In this document: in pieces, positions 1-11,400 of the stretch
Layout of the letters: every line of letters begins with the position of its first letter
Numbering within the stretch: position 1 is the stretch's first letter
Origin: Nereocystis luetkeana
Lineage: Eukaryota > Sar > Phaeophyceae > Laminariales > Laminariaceae
Assembly: GCA_031213475.1 (NCBI GenBank)
Contig: JARUPZ010000014.1
Coordinates: 2,728,001-2,792,000 of the forward strand
Direction of reading: 5' to 3'
DNA length: 64,000 bases
Made by a program: the position numbers and the translations under genes
Notes under the pieces: model-generated
The model's database searches: none
Told to the model about the DNA's origin: nothing
The model's input: the letters and a program-made list of their open reading frames with translations, nothing else

Positions 1-43
1 CTCGCCCAACGAATTTACACGGTGAAGAGCGTTGCCACATCGC

Positions 44-278
44 AGGGGGGGGGGGTTGGAACCGTTTTTCACTTCTCGTTTTTGCGACAACAACGGCAAG
101 GTTAAGGGTTGCCAGTAGTACCGAGCAACAACACGGGAGGCGTTTTCGGAAAGATCTGGTCGAGAGAGAGGGAGAGAGAGCCCTTCCGACAATAGAATGT
201 TCGACTTTACGTGGCACCCTTGCCACTGCCGACGAGAAAACGAGCGCCGAAAGAACGATCGCCCCCCCCGTGTCAATG
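44..278. mobile_element. C/G-tipped foldback MITE, copy 1
   Basis: This stretch begins in a G run and ends in a C run. Its two halves are imperfect inverted repeats, with GACAACAACGGCAAGG near the left and GACGAGAAAACGAGCG near the right. The same sequence in reverse orientation occurs at 36622-36829. It has no coding capacity. The family is not recognised; the terminal C/G runs are part of both copies. Confidence 0.6.
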
Positions 279-299
279 CGCTCAACTCAACACCCTTTG

Positions 300-945
300 C
301 GGTATCACCTCCCCTGACTGAGCAATGAAATGGCCGATGACGCTGTAACCGTCCCATTTTTTTTGTCAATGTTTCCCCTCGCAAGCATACGCTACTTTTG
401 GAGGACAACAATAGGAGGGCCGCCAGTAAAAAAAGGGACCAAACCGCCATATATATCCTGCTGCTGCAGTAGTATATATACTTCGAAGTATATATTACGG
501 GGGGGGGGGTGCATATTAAATACCAGGTAGGACCTACGTACGGTAGACGCGAAAAACTACCAGGTATACCGGTATATTTCGCTTATTTTTACTCACGATA
601 TTTTGTCCTATTTACTATGGTCCCCGGAAATAATAGTGTAATGGCAGGATTGCTCTCTGTGTCCTCGCGACGTGGTCATTCATCCTTGTCATCACGCACC
701 GGATAGGATTCAATATCGAGGAGAAAAACACCCGCCCGAGGAGTATATCACCTCTCCAAACTAAGCAACAAAATGGATGATGATGCTGTAACCGTCAGTT
801 TGTAACCGTCACTTTTTTTGTCGCCATGTCGCCGTTTGTTTTTCCCTCGCAAAACATGCACTGCTTTTTAGTCTAGGCGGGCGGTCAGTCAAAAAAAAAA
901 AAAGGGGTCGAACCGCTGTCTCCTGCAGCAGCATGACGGCATCTT
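300..945. repeat. Duplicated non-coding unit (300-475 and 743-945)
   Basis: Two diverged copies of one unit share a block around GATGCTGTAACCGTC, a T-run followed by GTC, CCCTCGCAA, and an A-run before GGGNCNAACCGC. Fragments of related sequence recur near 9180-9260. No gene is visible here. Confidence 0.55.
493..635. mobile_element. TA-flanked MITE family A, copy 1 (diverged)
   Basis: The ends match TATTACGGGGG and ACTATGGTCCCC..TAATA of the family described at 10381. This copy is longer than its relatives. Two of the extra pieces carry the word CCAGGTA next to TA. Confidence 0.6.
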
Positions 946-1136
946 TCGCCCTCCAGCAACCTTCCGAAGCGGTCAACTTTGTCGTCACGCACGGGCAGGA
1001 TTCTACCTTGCGGCGAAAAAAACACCCGCCCACGGCCATTACACCCGGCGGCGCAAGCAGTGGCATGACTCCGTCCCGTATTAAATTTTACGAAAACACG
1101 TATAAGCAAAACAAAAAACTCCTCGCATACTATCAC

Positions 1137-1212
1137 CGCGACCACCAACACCAACACCAACACCACCACCACCACCACCACCACCACCACCACCACCATC
1201 ACCCCCACCACC
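1137..1212. repeat. (CAC)n / (CCA)n microsatellite
   Basis: Nearly pure CAC triplets. They create a spurious poly-His frame on one strand and poly-Val on the other. Confidence 0.9.
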
Positions 1213-1674
1213 ACCTCACCACAAGGGCTGCAAGACCCCCGTGTTGCGTTTTATTTTGATGACATAATATGGTAAGGTTCCTGGTATACGCACGAGTACG
1301 GCATGTACAGCGAGGATTGGCACAGACAGTCGTAAGTAGTAGACTCAATCCGAGCGCAAACATCTACCAGGTAACACGATACCGGTATTTGTTACGCACT
1401 GAGCACTCATCACACAGGCACCAAATGGGGAAAAAAAAACAAATGTTCTCGGTTCAACAACATGCCCGTGCACAGAGAAACAAACGCGGACACATCAGCA
1501 GCAGAACTCCTATTACCAATGTACCAGGCACGCTTGCAAAGACGAGGCTCGGACACGTTTTCGATCTCGTCACAACTGGCGTGTCTTTTTATTGTTTTCA
1601 AATACTGCTGCAACAGCGAACGACCAACATGAAATGCCATACCAGGTACCAGGTATTATATACTGGTCTAACTT

Positions 1675-1925
1675 ACGTACGTATCGGATATCGTATCAAA
1701 AGTTTCGATACATCTCGACTCAACGAATATATCGTAGATATCGAACGTGTTTTGCCCTCCCTGGCATCCCCGTGTTTTTTATGCTGACACTGAACAAAAC
1801 CTGGTATCAAAATGTCGAAATCGTGTCCATCACTAAATACCAGGTACCTGGTAGTTGTTTTCTTTATCGGTATCGTATACCAGGTATATCGAACTCATTA
1901 AAATTTCTCGTTCGATATCCAAGTC
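1675..1925. repeat. Dispersed repeat family G, copy 1
   Basis: A block of about 250 bp rich in ATCG/CGAT words (TCGATATC-like), with an internal GGCATCCCCGTGTTTTTTATG segment. Related copies lie at 24535-24780 and 43570-43885. No coding capacity is seen. Confidence 0.55.
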
Positions 1926-2164
1926 TACCTATCATATGCGTCCGTCGCAGATGTCTTACGTACGTTCTATTGGAGAAGGCGAGGTCAATGTCACCGCAGT
2001 TGCAGGAGCAGAGCAGTAGCAGAGCAGTACTAACATTAATAGCAGCAACAGGTGAATGCGAGGTAGCAGCAACAGGCGGAGGAGAAGCAAAAACGAACAC
2101 AATTAAAGCCCACAGGCACTCTGCTATACTGCCGTCCTCCACCAACACCGACGTTGTGTATCCT

Positions 2165-2485
2165 AACATTCTGTCCGCAAATGTAAGGAATGTTTACATC
2201 TCCACGCCAACACCCAAACGAACCTTACAGTTCCGGACAGAACTGTATGATACATGCCTACATACAGATCATGCATATTAATATCGATGTCGTACCAGGT
2301 AGCTACTAATAGTGTATACGTACGTATCATATGTATATTCGCATGTATCCCAAGAGCGCTGCTCTTATGTCCGGAAAATCCAATATGTACGAAAATGTAA
2401 GGAACGCTTGGGTGTAAAGATTGATGAGGATTATTAATAGACGGTCCTTACATTTCCGGACGTAATAGGATGATACATGCATGCA
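2165..2485. repeat. Two copies of short palindromic family F
   Basis: Two units of about 110 bp share GTAAGGAA(T/C)G near one end and CCTTACA(G/T)TTCCGGAC near the other, followed by GATACATGC. Related units lie at 5798-5865, 6220-6320, 22430-22620 and 45750-45835. The inverted CCTTAC/GTAAGG ends suggest a MITE. Confidence 0.5.
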
Positions 2486-2535
2486 TACCAAACGTCACCC
2501 TATAATATTTCATAATCTACCAGACATCACACCTG

Positions 2536-4278
2536 TTACCCGGTAGCTTCCTCAGCTGATCGAACCGAACCCTGGCGTCCCCCCCCGGCCGCGCCGCCGC
2601 CCCCCCCCCCCCCCGCTCTCCTCTTGCCGACGCCGGACAGCCCCTTGCCCCCCCTCGACGCAACCCTCCTCCTAACACCAACGCCGTCGCTACTGCTGCC
2701 GCCGCCTCCACCACCGCCGCCACCTCTGGTTGAAGACCTCCTCGATGAGCTTGTCGTTTCCGGTGCGTCGCCGCCGCCGGGTGAGGCAGTGGAGGAAGAC
2801 GAAGAAAAATACTCGCAGTATTGTGAGTACTGCTGCGAGACGGGCGTCCCCGGACTGGGGCTAGTCGAAGCCAACGGAGGAGAATAATCCGGCGCGCCGC
2901 TTGAGTCACTCAAACCGCGCGAGCCGCTCGAGCCGCCTCCCGAGCCTTGCAAGGCTGGCGAGCGTAGATGCAAGCCTGGCGAGCCCTGCAAATCTTGCAA
3001 TCGCAGCGGTCCTTGCAAGCCTTGCAAGCCGCCGCGCGAGTCGCCGCGCAAGTCGTGCAACACGCTATTGTTGATAGGCGAAGTGGTAGGAGTAGTCGCA
3101 GTAAATATAGGTGTGCTCTCTCGCCCTGCCCTCGCCCGCGACGCCGACCACGACGACGACAAAGCCATGTCGAACTTCCGTCGCGGCTGCTGCTGCTGCT
3201 GCTGCTGCTGCGACACGGGCAACAGCGGCGAACGCTGCTGCTGCAACAGCAGCTGCTGGGAATGCGGTGGCAGCCCTCGGAGGGATGCCGCCGCCGGCGA
3301 AGGCGACGGGCAGCCGGCCCCGGGGGGGGCGCGGCTTATTCCATCGGCAAAGAAGACGGGTCGCTTTTCGTAGAACAGCGCTGACGCTGTCGATGGTCCT
3401 GAGTCCGTTAAGGGCTCGCCTCGGGGAGAGGCCACGGTAGTACCCTTGCGGGCGCGACCACCGCCGCCGCCGCCGCCACTGCCGCCGCCGCTGCCGTTGC
3501 CGCCGCCGCCGGAGTGGCGGGGACTATGCGCGCTTTGCCGAGTGTTGGTGGGAAAGACAACTTGGGGGGAAGGTGACGGACTCGAACGACGAGATGCGGG
3601 GGAAGATCCAGATTCAGGCGGCGGTGCGGCAGCAGTCGCCTGTATTCTCTGTGGCACTCCTCCTCCACCTCCTTCCTGTGCTGCTGCTGCTGCGGCTGCG
3701 GCTGCTGTTCCTGCTGCTGGCGTTCCTTCTGCTGCCGCTGCTGCTGCTGCTGCTGCTGCTGCTGTTCCTGCTATTTCTGCTGCTTCTCGTGCTTCTGCTT
3801 CTGGTGTTTTTGTTGTTGTTGCTGCTGCTCCTCCTCTTGCTGCTGCCTCTGCTGCTTCTTCTGCTGCTGCCCGGACAGTGGGTGACGGCGGGGGGATGCA
3901 AAGCAGAGCTCTGCCACCGCCGCCGCCGCAGCCGCCGCCGCAGCCGCCCCTGTAGCCATTGTTGTCGTTGACGTTGATGCTGTTGCCAATGTTGTAGTTG
4001 TTGTTGATGTGGGGGGAGAGAACGAGCTGGGGAGTGGCCCTGCGCAGGCGTCTGCCTCGGCGAGAGCTTGCCGTGGCGGCGGCCACGGCTTCTCGGCGAA
4101 GGTCGGCGGGAATGCGGGGGGGGGCGGACCGTCGAGCCTGCTCCATGATGGTAATGCTGATGAGGGTATATATATATACCTTTTTGTCGCTCCTCTCTCT
4201 CCGCTGCTCGCTTTCGCTTGCTGTTTCTTCTTCTTTTTCTCCTGCTGATGTTGCTGCTTTCGATCCGTCTGTTTGCAT
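2536..4278 (-). CDS. Low-complexity hypothetical protein, 580 aa open frame
   Basis: An uninterrupted minus-strand frame of 580 codons, by far the longest in the window that is not a simple microsatellite. The product is built from homopolymer runs: poly-Ala (around residues 165-195), Gly-rich tracts, a Gln run, Ser-rich and Pro-rich parts, and a short tandem motif around LQGLQGPLRLQDLQG. No catalytic or folded domain is recognisable, and I assign no function. The first Met is at the frame's start, but a second Met about 44 codons in (near 4147) begins the GC-rich part and may be the true start; the sequence between holds a TATATATA stretch. Low-complexity proteins of this style are common in brown algae, but GC-rich triplet repeats can also hold frames open by chance. 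The gene could be an exon of something larger. Confidence 0.4.
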   Translation of the reverse strand: MQTDGSKAATSAGEKEEETASESEQRRERSDKKVYIYTLISITIMEQARRSAPPRIPADLRREAVAAATASSRRGRRLRRATPQLVLSPHINNNYNIGNSINVNDNNGYRGGCGGGCGGGGGRALLCIPPPSPTVRAAAEEAAEAAARGGAAATTTKTPEAEAREAAEIAGTAAAAAAAAAAAEGTPAAGTAAAAAAAAAQEGGGGGVPQRIQATAAAPPPESGSSPASRRSSPSPSPQVVFPTNTRQSAHSPRHSGGGGNGSGGGSGGGGGGGRARKGTTVASPRGEPLTDSGPSTASALFYEKRPVFFADGISRAPPGAGCPSPSPAAASLRGLPPHSQQLLLQQQRSPLLPVSQQQQQQQQPRRKFDMALSSSWSASRARAGRESTPIFTATTPTTSPINNSVLHDLRGDSRGGLQGLQGPLRLQDLQGSPGLHLRSPALQGSGGGSSGSRGLSDSSGAPDYSPPLASTSPSPGTPVSQQYSQYCEYFSSSSSTASPGGGDAPETTSSSRRSSTRGGGGGGGGGSSSDGVGVRRRVASRGGKGLSGVGKRRAGGGGGGGAAGGGRQGSVRSAEEATG

Positions 4279-5400
4279 GCAATCGACGAGTGCATACGAG
4301 GATGTGCGAGGGTAAAACTCTGGTGACGGCTGTTCGTCCGGGGGATGTATGAGTGTTTACGCATACGGGTCATACGAGTACTCGTACATACGCAGAGACA
4401 AGGGTTGAGAGCGATGAATACCTGGGACATATATTGTTGAGGGTTGCTGTTGTTCATGCTGGTTGTTGTTCTGGTGGTCTGCAGGTCTGCCTCTGGCGTA
4501 TAGTTTTGAAAATGGATGAAAACTTCAAAATGGTGGCGCGTTGACTTTCTCAGTTCTCACGTGCATGCAGGATGAAGCACCATCCTTTTGTATCCTTTTA
4601 CGTATCTATGACACAGCACGGACAAACTCACAACAGCTCCAAAATGCTCGAAAAACCACCAACCACCAACAAAACATTTGTTCATGTTTCATCACATGTG
4701 TTATCATCCATCACGGATCACGCGCGCCATGACGGAGGAAGCAGAACACCTTTTAATTCGCGAAAAGAATAAGCGACGGACTGTAGTCTGACCCTCGCCT
4801 CCGGCCGGGAGGAACCCTCTCCACCGAGGTGCTGCACACGCACAGCCAAGCGGCTACGGCCGGGTACACCAGAGGCCAGAGGCAGCCCCTTGCGATGGAT
4901 TTGCACGATAGGTAAGCCGTCTGGACGCTAGAGAATCGGCCGCAAACCCATCACACACAGACGACGGACGAAAGATATTGCGTTCAGTTTTGCGAACAGT
5001 ATCATATGGCACGCTACTATGCAAGCCGCAACTGCTCTCTCTCTCCCTCAGTGCAACGGGACGGCAGCTGGCCGCATTCTGGTTTCATCACCTGGAATCT
5101 TGTGGGTCAGCGGGCTGCGTTGTTGTCGACGGGACTCCGAGCTCTCCCAGTGAACGCACGCGCTGCGCGATCGCGGCTTCTTCTTCTGTCTCATCAAACC
5201 AAAAACCAAAGCAAACTCTCAAAATGTGGAAACCCCATATCAGGAAGCCGTATTGGTTCGGGATTAGTATCATCTTGTCCCCTAGTTTGTTTCGTTTTCT
5301 TGTGTTTATCGCCGATGGCTCAGCAGGACCAGCACATAACCCTTGGACTCTTGACAAGCCTTTCTCCAGCCTCCAGAAGTACATCTTGTCATTCGATATC
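4279..5400. other. Gap upstream of the UBL gene
   Basis: No gene is supported here. It should contain the promoter and 5' leader of the gene starting at 5401. An ATG at 4729 opens a 20-codon frame (MTEEAEHLL...) that closes before any known exon. A good donor-like GATAG/GTAAGC occurs at about 4910, so an untranslated first exon with an intron is possible. No TATA box could be assigned with confidence. Confidence 0.35.
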
Positions 5401-5469
5401 ATGAGGTCCAGCGGCTTTCTTCTGTCGGCCGCGCTCCTGATCGGCAGCGCAGTGGATGTTCTTGGTGGG
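5401..5469 (+). CDS. UBL gene exon 1 (signal-peptide-like)
   Basis: ATG opens MRSSGFLLSAALLIGSAV followed by DVLGG, then a donor GTGAGT. A positive residue near the start and a 13-residue hydrophobic core fit a signal peptide. Phase 0 at the donor matches the phase-0 start of exon 2. The link to exon 2 is inference: no transcript is available, and the frame also stays open upstream of this ATG. Confidence 0.6.
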
Positions 5470-8400
5470 GTGAGTCCCTCGTAGAGCCTCAAACTACCTC
5501 TCGCACCTTCAATGAGAACCAGCTGAGACACACAGACAGCAGTGCAGCTCGTAGTCAACTCTTCAATCAACGGTCGCGCCAGCTTTGCTTGAAGAGCGTG
5601 AGCCCCACCCCCAGGGTCCTTCCGAGCGTTGGGGTAGCGTACGCGCGGCTCGATTCCTGAAGCTGGCGGGCGTCTCTCGTGTCAACTTTGGCATTTTTTT
5701 GTTGTCATATTTTATAGATAGGTCACACATGTGCGGTTCCCAACGTTCCCACGCAATGGACACGTGTTGTTCGTGCGATCGCTGTACATCGCAACTGTCC
5801 CGAAATGTAAGAACCAATTTAATATGAATATTAATACTCAAATGGTTTTTAAATTATCGGACGTCGTTGCCTACCTCAAGCAAGCACTTACAGCAGTTAC
5901 TACAGCAGTACTGCTGTTGCTGTAGTGATTTTGCCCTCTGGTTGATAAAGGCGCTTCTCGCGTACCAGGTGTATGAGAGTGGAGCTTGGGGGCATCACCA
6001 TCACTGCTCAAAAACTTCTTGTTCTGGCTCCGTCCGCCTGTGTCCCAACGCCTTCCGGTATTCTACTCCCGTCGCGTGCCGACGGCCTGGGATCTGCAGC
6101 AGACCTACGTACGACGTACCTGGTACAAAGTAGTGGCACCTCGTGTCGTACCTGGTACCTATGAATACGAGTGTAAGTACCGGGTACCTGGTACCATGTA
6201 CCTGGTACGTACCAGGTACCAGGTATGTTATTTCCAACTTCGGGCGTAAATGTAAGCACCGTTTGTTCATTATATCAAAATTTTAACGGTCCTTATATTT
6301 TCGTCCAACATGGTATGTATCATTGGGGATACAGTCTTGTACGAAATGATGCTCATTGTGGCTATCCACGTGTGTGCTCTCGTACCTCATCGTTTCGTAC
6401 CTGGTACGTTCAATAGAACCGAGGTCCCAGGAGTGCTGCCTGCCTCCACGTGTCGTTGTTGCCCGCGGATGGTTGCCGTGACTCTCCGCAGCACCGCTCT
6501 GTACCCAGCAGTGCCGCTGGGTTCTGGCTTTGCCCCGCGCTCCTTGCGGTGGGGTAACGGCTCGATGCGCCTCTTGCTCTCTCTTCGCGAAGGCGTTCAT
6601 CGAAGGCTAAGGCATGCATGCTATTTTATTGCCTATAAACGTTACAGCAGACCTGCTTTATCCCTTTGGGTGTACCAGGGTATGCGAGTACTCGTGTGAG
6701 GGCTCTACACAACCAGGTACAGTATCAGTGTACGCTTTTGTAGTAAGAACGCTGACCTCTGACCCCCCCCCCCCCGCCCTTCACCCACACCTGTTTTGGA
6801 TAGAAGGGTGCCCCGGTCTATGATGTGGTGACTGTTCGCGGTAAAAAGTACCCACTACCCAGACTGCCCTCAACCCCATGCCCCCCCCCCAACCCCCCTT
6901 TTCATCCAACCATACTATCAATGTATTAGTAGTGCTGACCTCTACTGCCCCCCCCCCCCCCCCCCCTTCACCCACGCCTCGTGTGATCGAAAGGTTTCCC
7001 CGGCAAGCGTCGCGGTGGCTCTTCGTGGTAAGATTTACCCCCCCCCCCCTTTTCCCCCCACCCCCCCAAACCGCCTCCCGACCCCATCCGCGTCCAAAAC
7101 CTCCTTTCATCAAGCTATAACATCAACGTGGTAATAGTGCTGACCTCTGTTGCCACCCCCGCCCCGTCACGCCTCCCCCACCACCCCTAACCCCTCACCC
7201 CGCCCCCAACAGATTTTCATCCCACCGTAATATCAACGTTTCTATAGTGTTGGTCTCTGCTACCCCGCCCGCCCCCTCCCTTCACCCCCGCCTTTTTTTC
7301 ATTGAAAGAGTGCCCCGGAAAGCGGTTTGGTCTCTCTTCGCGGGAAGTACCCCCCCCGCCCCCCCCCTTTACCAGCCCCCTTTCCATCCAACCATGATAC
7401 CAACGTATTAATAGTGACATAGTGATGACCCTCGCCCTTAGAAAAAGCTTTTATGTAATATATATAAAAAGGAATGGGCGCCCAAATGTTGGTGGTGTCT
7501 CTATTAGGAGTAGGAGCGGTGCTCCGTCTCGAAAGGGATGCGTGGTCAATGGTCGAAAGACACGAAGGCAAGCAACAAATGAGTTCCCCCCCCCCCCCCT
7601 TCCCCCCAAGAGGCGGTTACATAGTACCCCCATTGCTGTCTCTGGAAGTGGCTACACCGGAAATTAAATCACGAGTAACTCAATGAAGCTGTCATCCGTA
7701 TGCAAGTCCGCTTGGCAAACGGTTCTTAGTAGGATGCAGCTCACCCTTCATGCGACTCGCCGGACACCTCACGGCGCCTCGCGCTTGGTGCAAGCAATGT
7801 CTGCCTGGTCGGTGAAAACCCAACATGCTCCGTCCCGGCATTGTAGAGATGCGAGGGTCTATGGTCATACAACTACGGCCATGCATGAGGCCGAGTACAT
7901 CTCTCCTATCGAGTAAACCCCCCCCCCTCCCCCCTTCACCCCCGCCTCTTTTCATTGAAAGGGTGCCCCGGTAAGCGTTGTGGCGACTTTTCATGGGAAG
8001 TACCCCCCCCCTCTCTACCAAGCCCCTTTCATCCAACCATGATATCAGATATCAACGTATTTATAGTGCTGACCTCTGCCCCCCCTCCCCCCTTCACCCC
8101 CGCCTCTTTTACGTTGAAAGGGCGCCCCGGTAAGCGTTGTGGTGACTCTTCGCGGTAAGAAGTACGATGTGAAAGGAGCCACGAGCGTTTCGGACGTTCA
8201 GAAGTCTGTGGAGGAGCAGGCTGGCCTCGCGAAGGAACAGCAGGTGCGCACCGCTATATACGCTGTTGTCTCTGCTTTCATTTGTAGTGTTGATGAGCAG
8301 TATGGGTTATTGTATTTTCAGCACATTGTAGCACCTCTGTTGGCGCTGCTTTTGCTGCTGTTGCTGGCTACTGCTAGTGCTGCTGCTGCTCGTATGTACT

Positions 8401-11400
8401 TCTTGTAGTTCTGCTGCTATTGCTACTGCTCTTGCTTCTTCTTCTACTACTGTTACGTGTACTGCTACCATTACTGCTGTTGTCTGTACTGGTTCCACTC
8501 ATACTGTGGCTTTCTGCTGCTGCTAGTAGCATTATATTACCACTTATACGGAGTGTACAGCTACTAGTTATATACTACCAGTACTATCTATACTCTATAT
8601 TCGCGATACTTCTGCTACGAGTACGTCTATCAAACGCACTGCTGCTGTGTCGCGCCCAGGTGCTCCATCGAAAGAGGCTTTCGTGTGCGGAATGTTTCCG
8701 ATCGCGTGGGCGAAAAAAAAAACGCTTTCTACGAGGCTATGAACACTGCCGCTATTTCGCGCACCGACGATCCGTCGTGAAGACGGCAGTGTTGACGACT
8801 TGTCCCGCCTTCGACACGACGGTCGACGGCTCATACTAACAGACCGCTTGCGACTCAGCCCCTTTCGGAAACCCCTCTTGGAAACCTCTTTTTGGAAATG
8901 CCTCTTGGAATCCTCTTTTGGAAACCCCTCTTGATAGCGACCAGAGCATTCATCATTCTGATGTTTTTTAACCCTTTTAGGGCAAAACTGCAGTCCCGTT
9001 CCGGGGACAAATCACTCTAATTCCGAGTAGTTTGTCCCCAAATCTGGTCTGCAGCACTAAACGGTTGAGTGTCTACTACGAGCGGCGTGAACGCCCCGCA
9101 GTATGGGCAGAGAGGATCATGTCGCTTGCGCCCGTGCCGTGCGACCCCTGAAAGTGTCACTCGGACACAACCATTATCTTCTCCCCCGCCCAATCATCAA
9201 TCACGCAGTGACCGGTGCTGTAACCGTCATTTTTTGTCGTCGATTTCCCCCCCTCATAAGTCCCAGGAGGGTCAAGAAAAGAGGGGAACATTATCGGTTC
9301 TTTTCTTTTGGTTCGGTTCGGTTCGGTTCGGTTCGGTTTGTTCTGTTTTTGTTTTATTTTTTCTTGTTTTCTTTCCGCTTATTGTTACGTACCTTCGCCT
9401 TGTTTTCTCCCTCACTCTTTGGTGGTGACTCAGATCTGGGGTCAATGTGCCAGGCTCTCCCCCCCCCTCCCTGGTCGGTGAAAACCCGACATGCTCCATC
9501 CCGGCATTGTAGGGATGCGAGGATCTATGGTCATACGCCTACGGCCATGCATGAGGTCGAGTACATCTCTCCTGTGGAGTACCTCTCCCTCCCTCGTTCC
9601 CCACTTCGGTTCGTGCGTTTAGTTATATGGCGAGAGAAGACTTCATTCAGTCCTTCCTTCCCTCGTCCATCGACTCGCGCCGAACTAAAATGTGTCGGTT
9701 ACAGCAACAACCGCGGCGTGTGATTGGAGGATGCTTATATACTACTGGTATACTAATTGGGGTCCGAGTTACAACGGTTGAATGCAAGGATTCGTACGGC
9801 ACGAGCGGAGGCAACACGACCCTACCCGTATATACTGCTGGGCGCTCGCGCACGCTGATATTAATACCAGATGGTAGATAGCACCAAAGTTATCAACCAT
9901 TGTTTTTTTTGTCGCCATCTCGGGCCCCCCCGAGAGGGGTTAATAACTCGCTCTTCATTTTGAGAAAAAAATCTAGGATTTTTCCAGGGGGTCGGAGTAA
10001 AAGGAATAGGGTTTCAGTACATCTGAACAAGTTATACAGAATATAAATTGAGTAAATTTATGTTGGTGGAATTCGTGGGCCGCGAAACCATAGCAAGCCT
10101 TTGCCGCCCCCCCGACCACCACCCGCGTATTTTCGCCTATCTTCAGTAATATTACATTTGACGACTCGTACTCGAAGAAATTTACTGGAATCAGGTTGCC
10201 CTGTGAGTCGTTAATACCACGTTTTTTTAGTTTCAAGGGGATGTTCAAGGCGATGTACCTGGCCAAGTAAATTTCATTTTTTTGTCTCTTTCGTCGGAGC
10301 TGAACCAAGGTCTTTCATACATCCTGGGACTCTGTGGGGAAAAGGAAATAACGTTTAAAATTAACGTGTGGAAATATTCATATTACGGGGGACCATAGTG
10401 AATAGGACCAAATTTTCTTGGTGAAAATAGGGAAATAAATAGGTTTTTATATTCACCGTAGGTCTTACCGTATTTAATATGGTCCCCCGTAATGGTATGA
10501 ATCGGTGCAAGAATCGGTGCGAGTGATATACACTGTATACAGCAAGTCAAGTCATTAATTGCATAGCGGCACGTATCGTACTGTGTGAATAAATCCTTTT
10601 GTGTCTTTCTTTTGCTAGGGTAATGGTACACCATAGACAGGGGTCAAAGTTGTAGCCCTCAGCAGTGCTCACGACTTGCTCCAATTGACGCAACGGTTTT
10701 TAGCCCGTGATGGAAGATGAAACGAACGCCCACCCAGCCGAGTAACAACTCCAGGGTGATGGGGTATTTGACCAATTAGCTATAGTACTGGTATATGAAA
10801 GTCGTGTACTACTAGCCGATTTCCCGCCCGGGGTAAAAGCCTCACAACATCCCCACTCCACTTCCTCCGTTAAAGTTGTAGATCTCTCAGCTGCTCGTAT
10901 TTTGTGTAACCGATTGCCCATCGAGGGTAAGCCTGATGAAGAAAAGCCCACTCGGCTCCACTCCGCTCTGTAGAAAGGTTGTTGCAGATCCCTGAGCTAC
11001 TTGTAAAACGTTAATCGATTAACCACCCACGGCGTGCCTTGTATCAACTCAATTCCGCTCCGCTCACTCCAGGCCCATCTGTTGAAGACCGCCGAGCTAC
11101 CGGTCACCAGGTGGTTGCGCACCCGGGTAAAACTGATTCGAAGTAGCAACTTCACTCTCGCTCCACTCGGCTCCACCCTATTTCACTCCACTCCACTCGA
11201 CTTGTCTCAACTCGATTTCACTCGGCTCCACTCCTTTTCGCTTCACTCCGTGACACTCCACTAACTCTGCTCTGCTTTATTTTGCCATACTCTACGAGTC
11301 TACTCTACGACTCTGCTTTACTCTACTCTACCCTACTTTTACTCTACCCTACTCTACTCTCCTCTCCTCTCCTCTACTCTACTCTACTCCACGCTACTCT

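Larger units (their letters stand above)
6763..8120 (+). repeat. Echo array 1: partial copies of the exon 2 front
   Basis: Four imperfect copies of the intron end plus the first 40-45 bases of exon 2 lie upstream of the real exon. The exon-like parts start at 6807, 6994, 7309 and 7962. Each has a C-rich tract, an AG or near-AG border, then a version of GGTGCCCCGGTAAGCG and an (A)AGTAC-like end, after which C-rich intron resumes. A shared intron block (CCAACCATGATATCAACG) separates the units. Units are about 140-190 bp, with one interrupted by two C-tailed elements (7440-7915). Confidence 0.8.

Noticed and set aside
6807-6850. Alternative first half of the ubiquitin-like domain
   Set aside because: The echo keeps VVTVRGKKY but then runs into C-rich intron with no continuation of the fold and no donor, so it is a partial copy of exon 2 and not an alternative exon.
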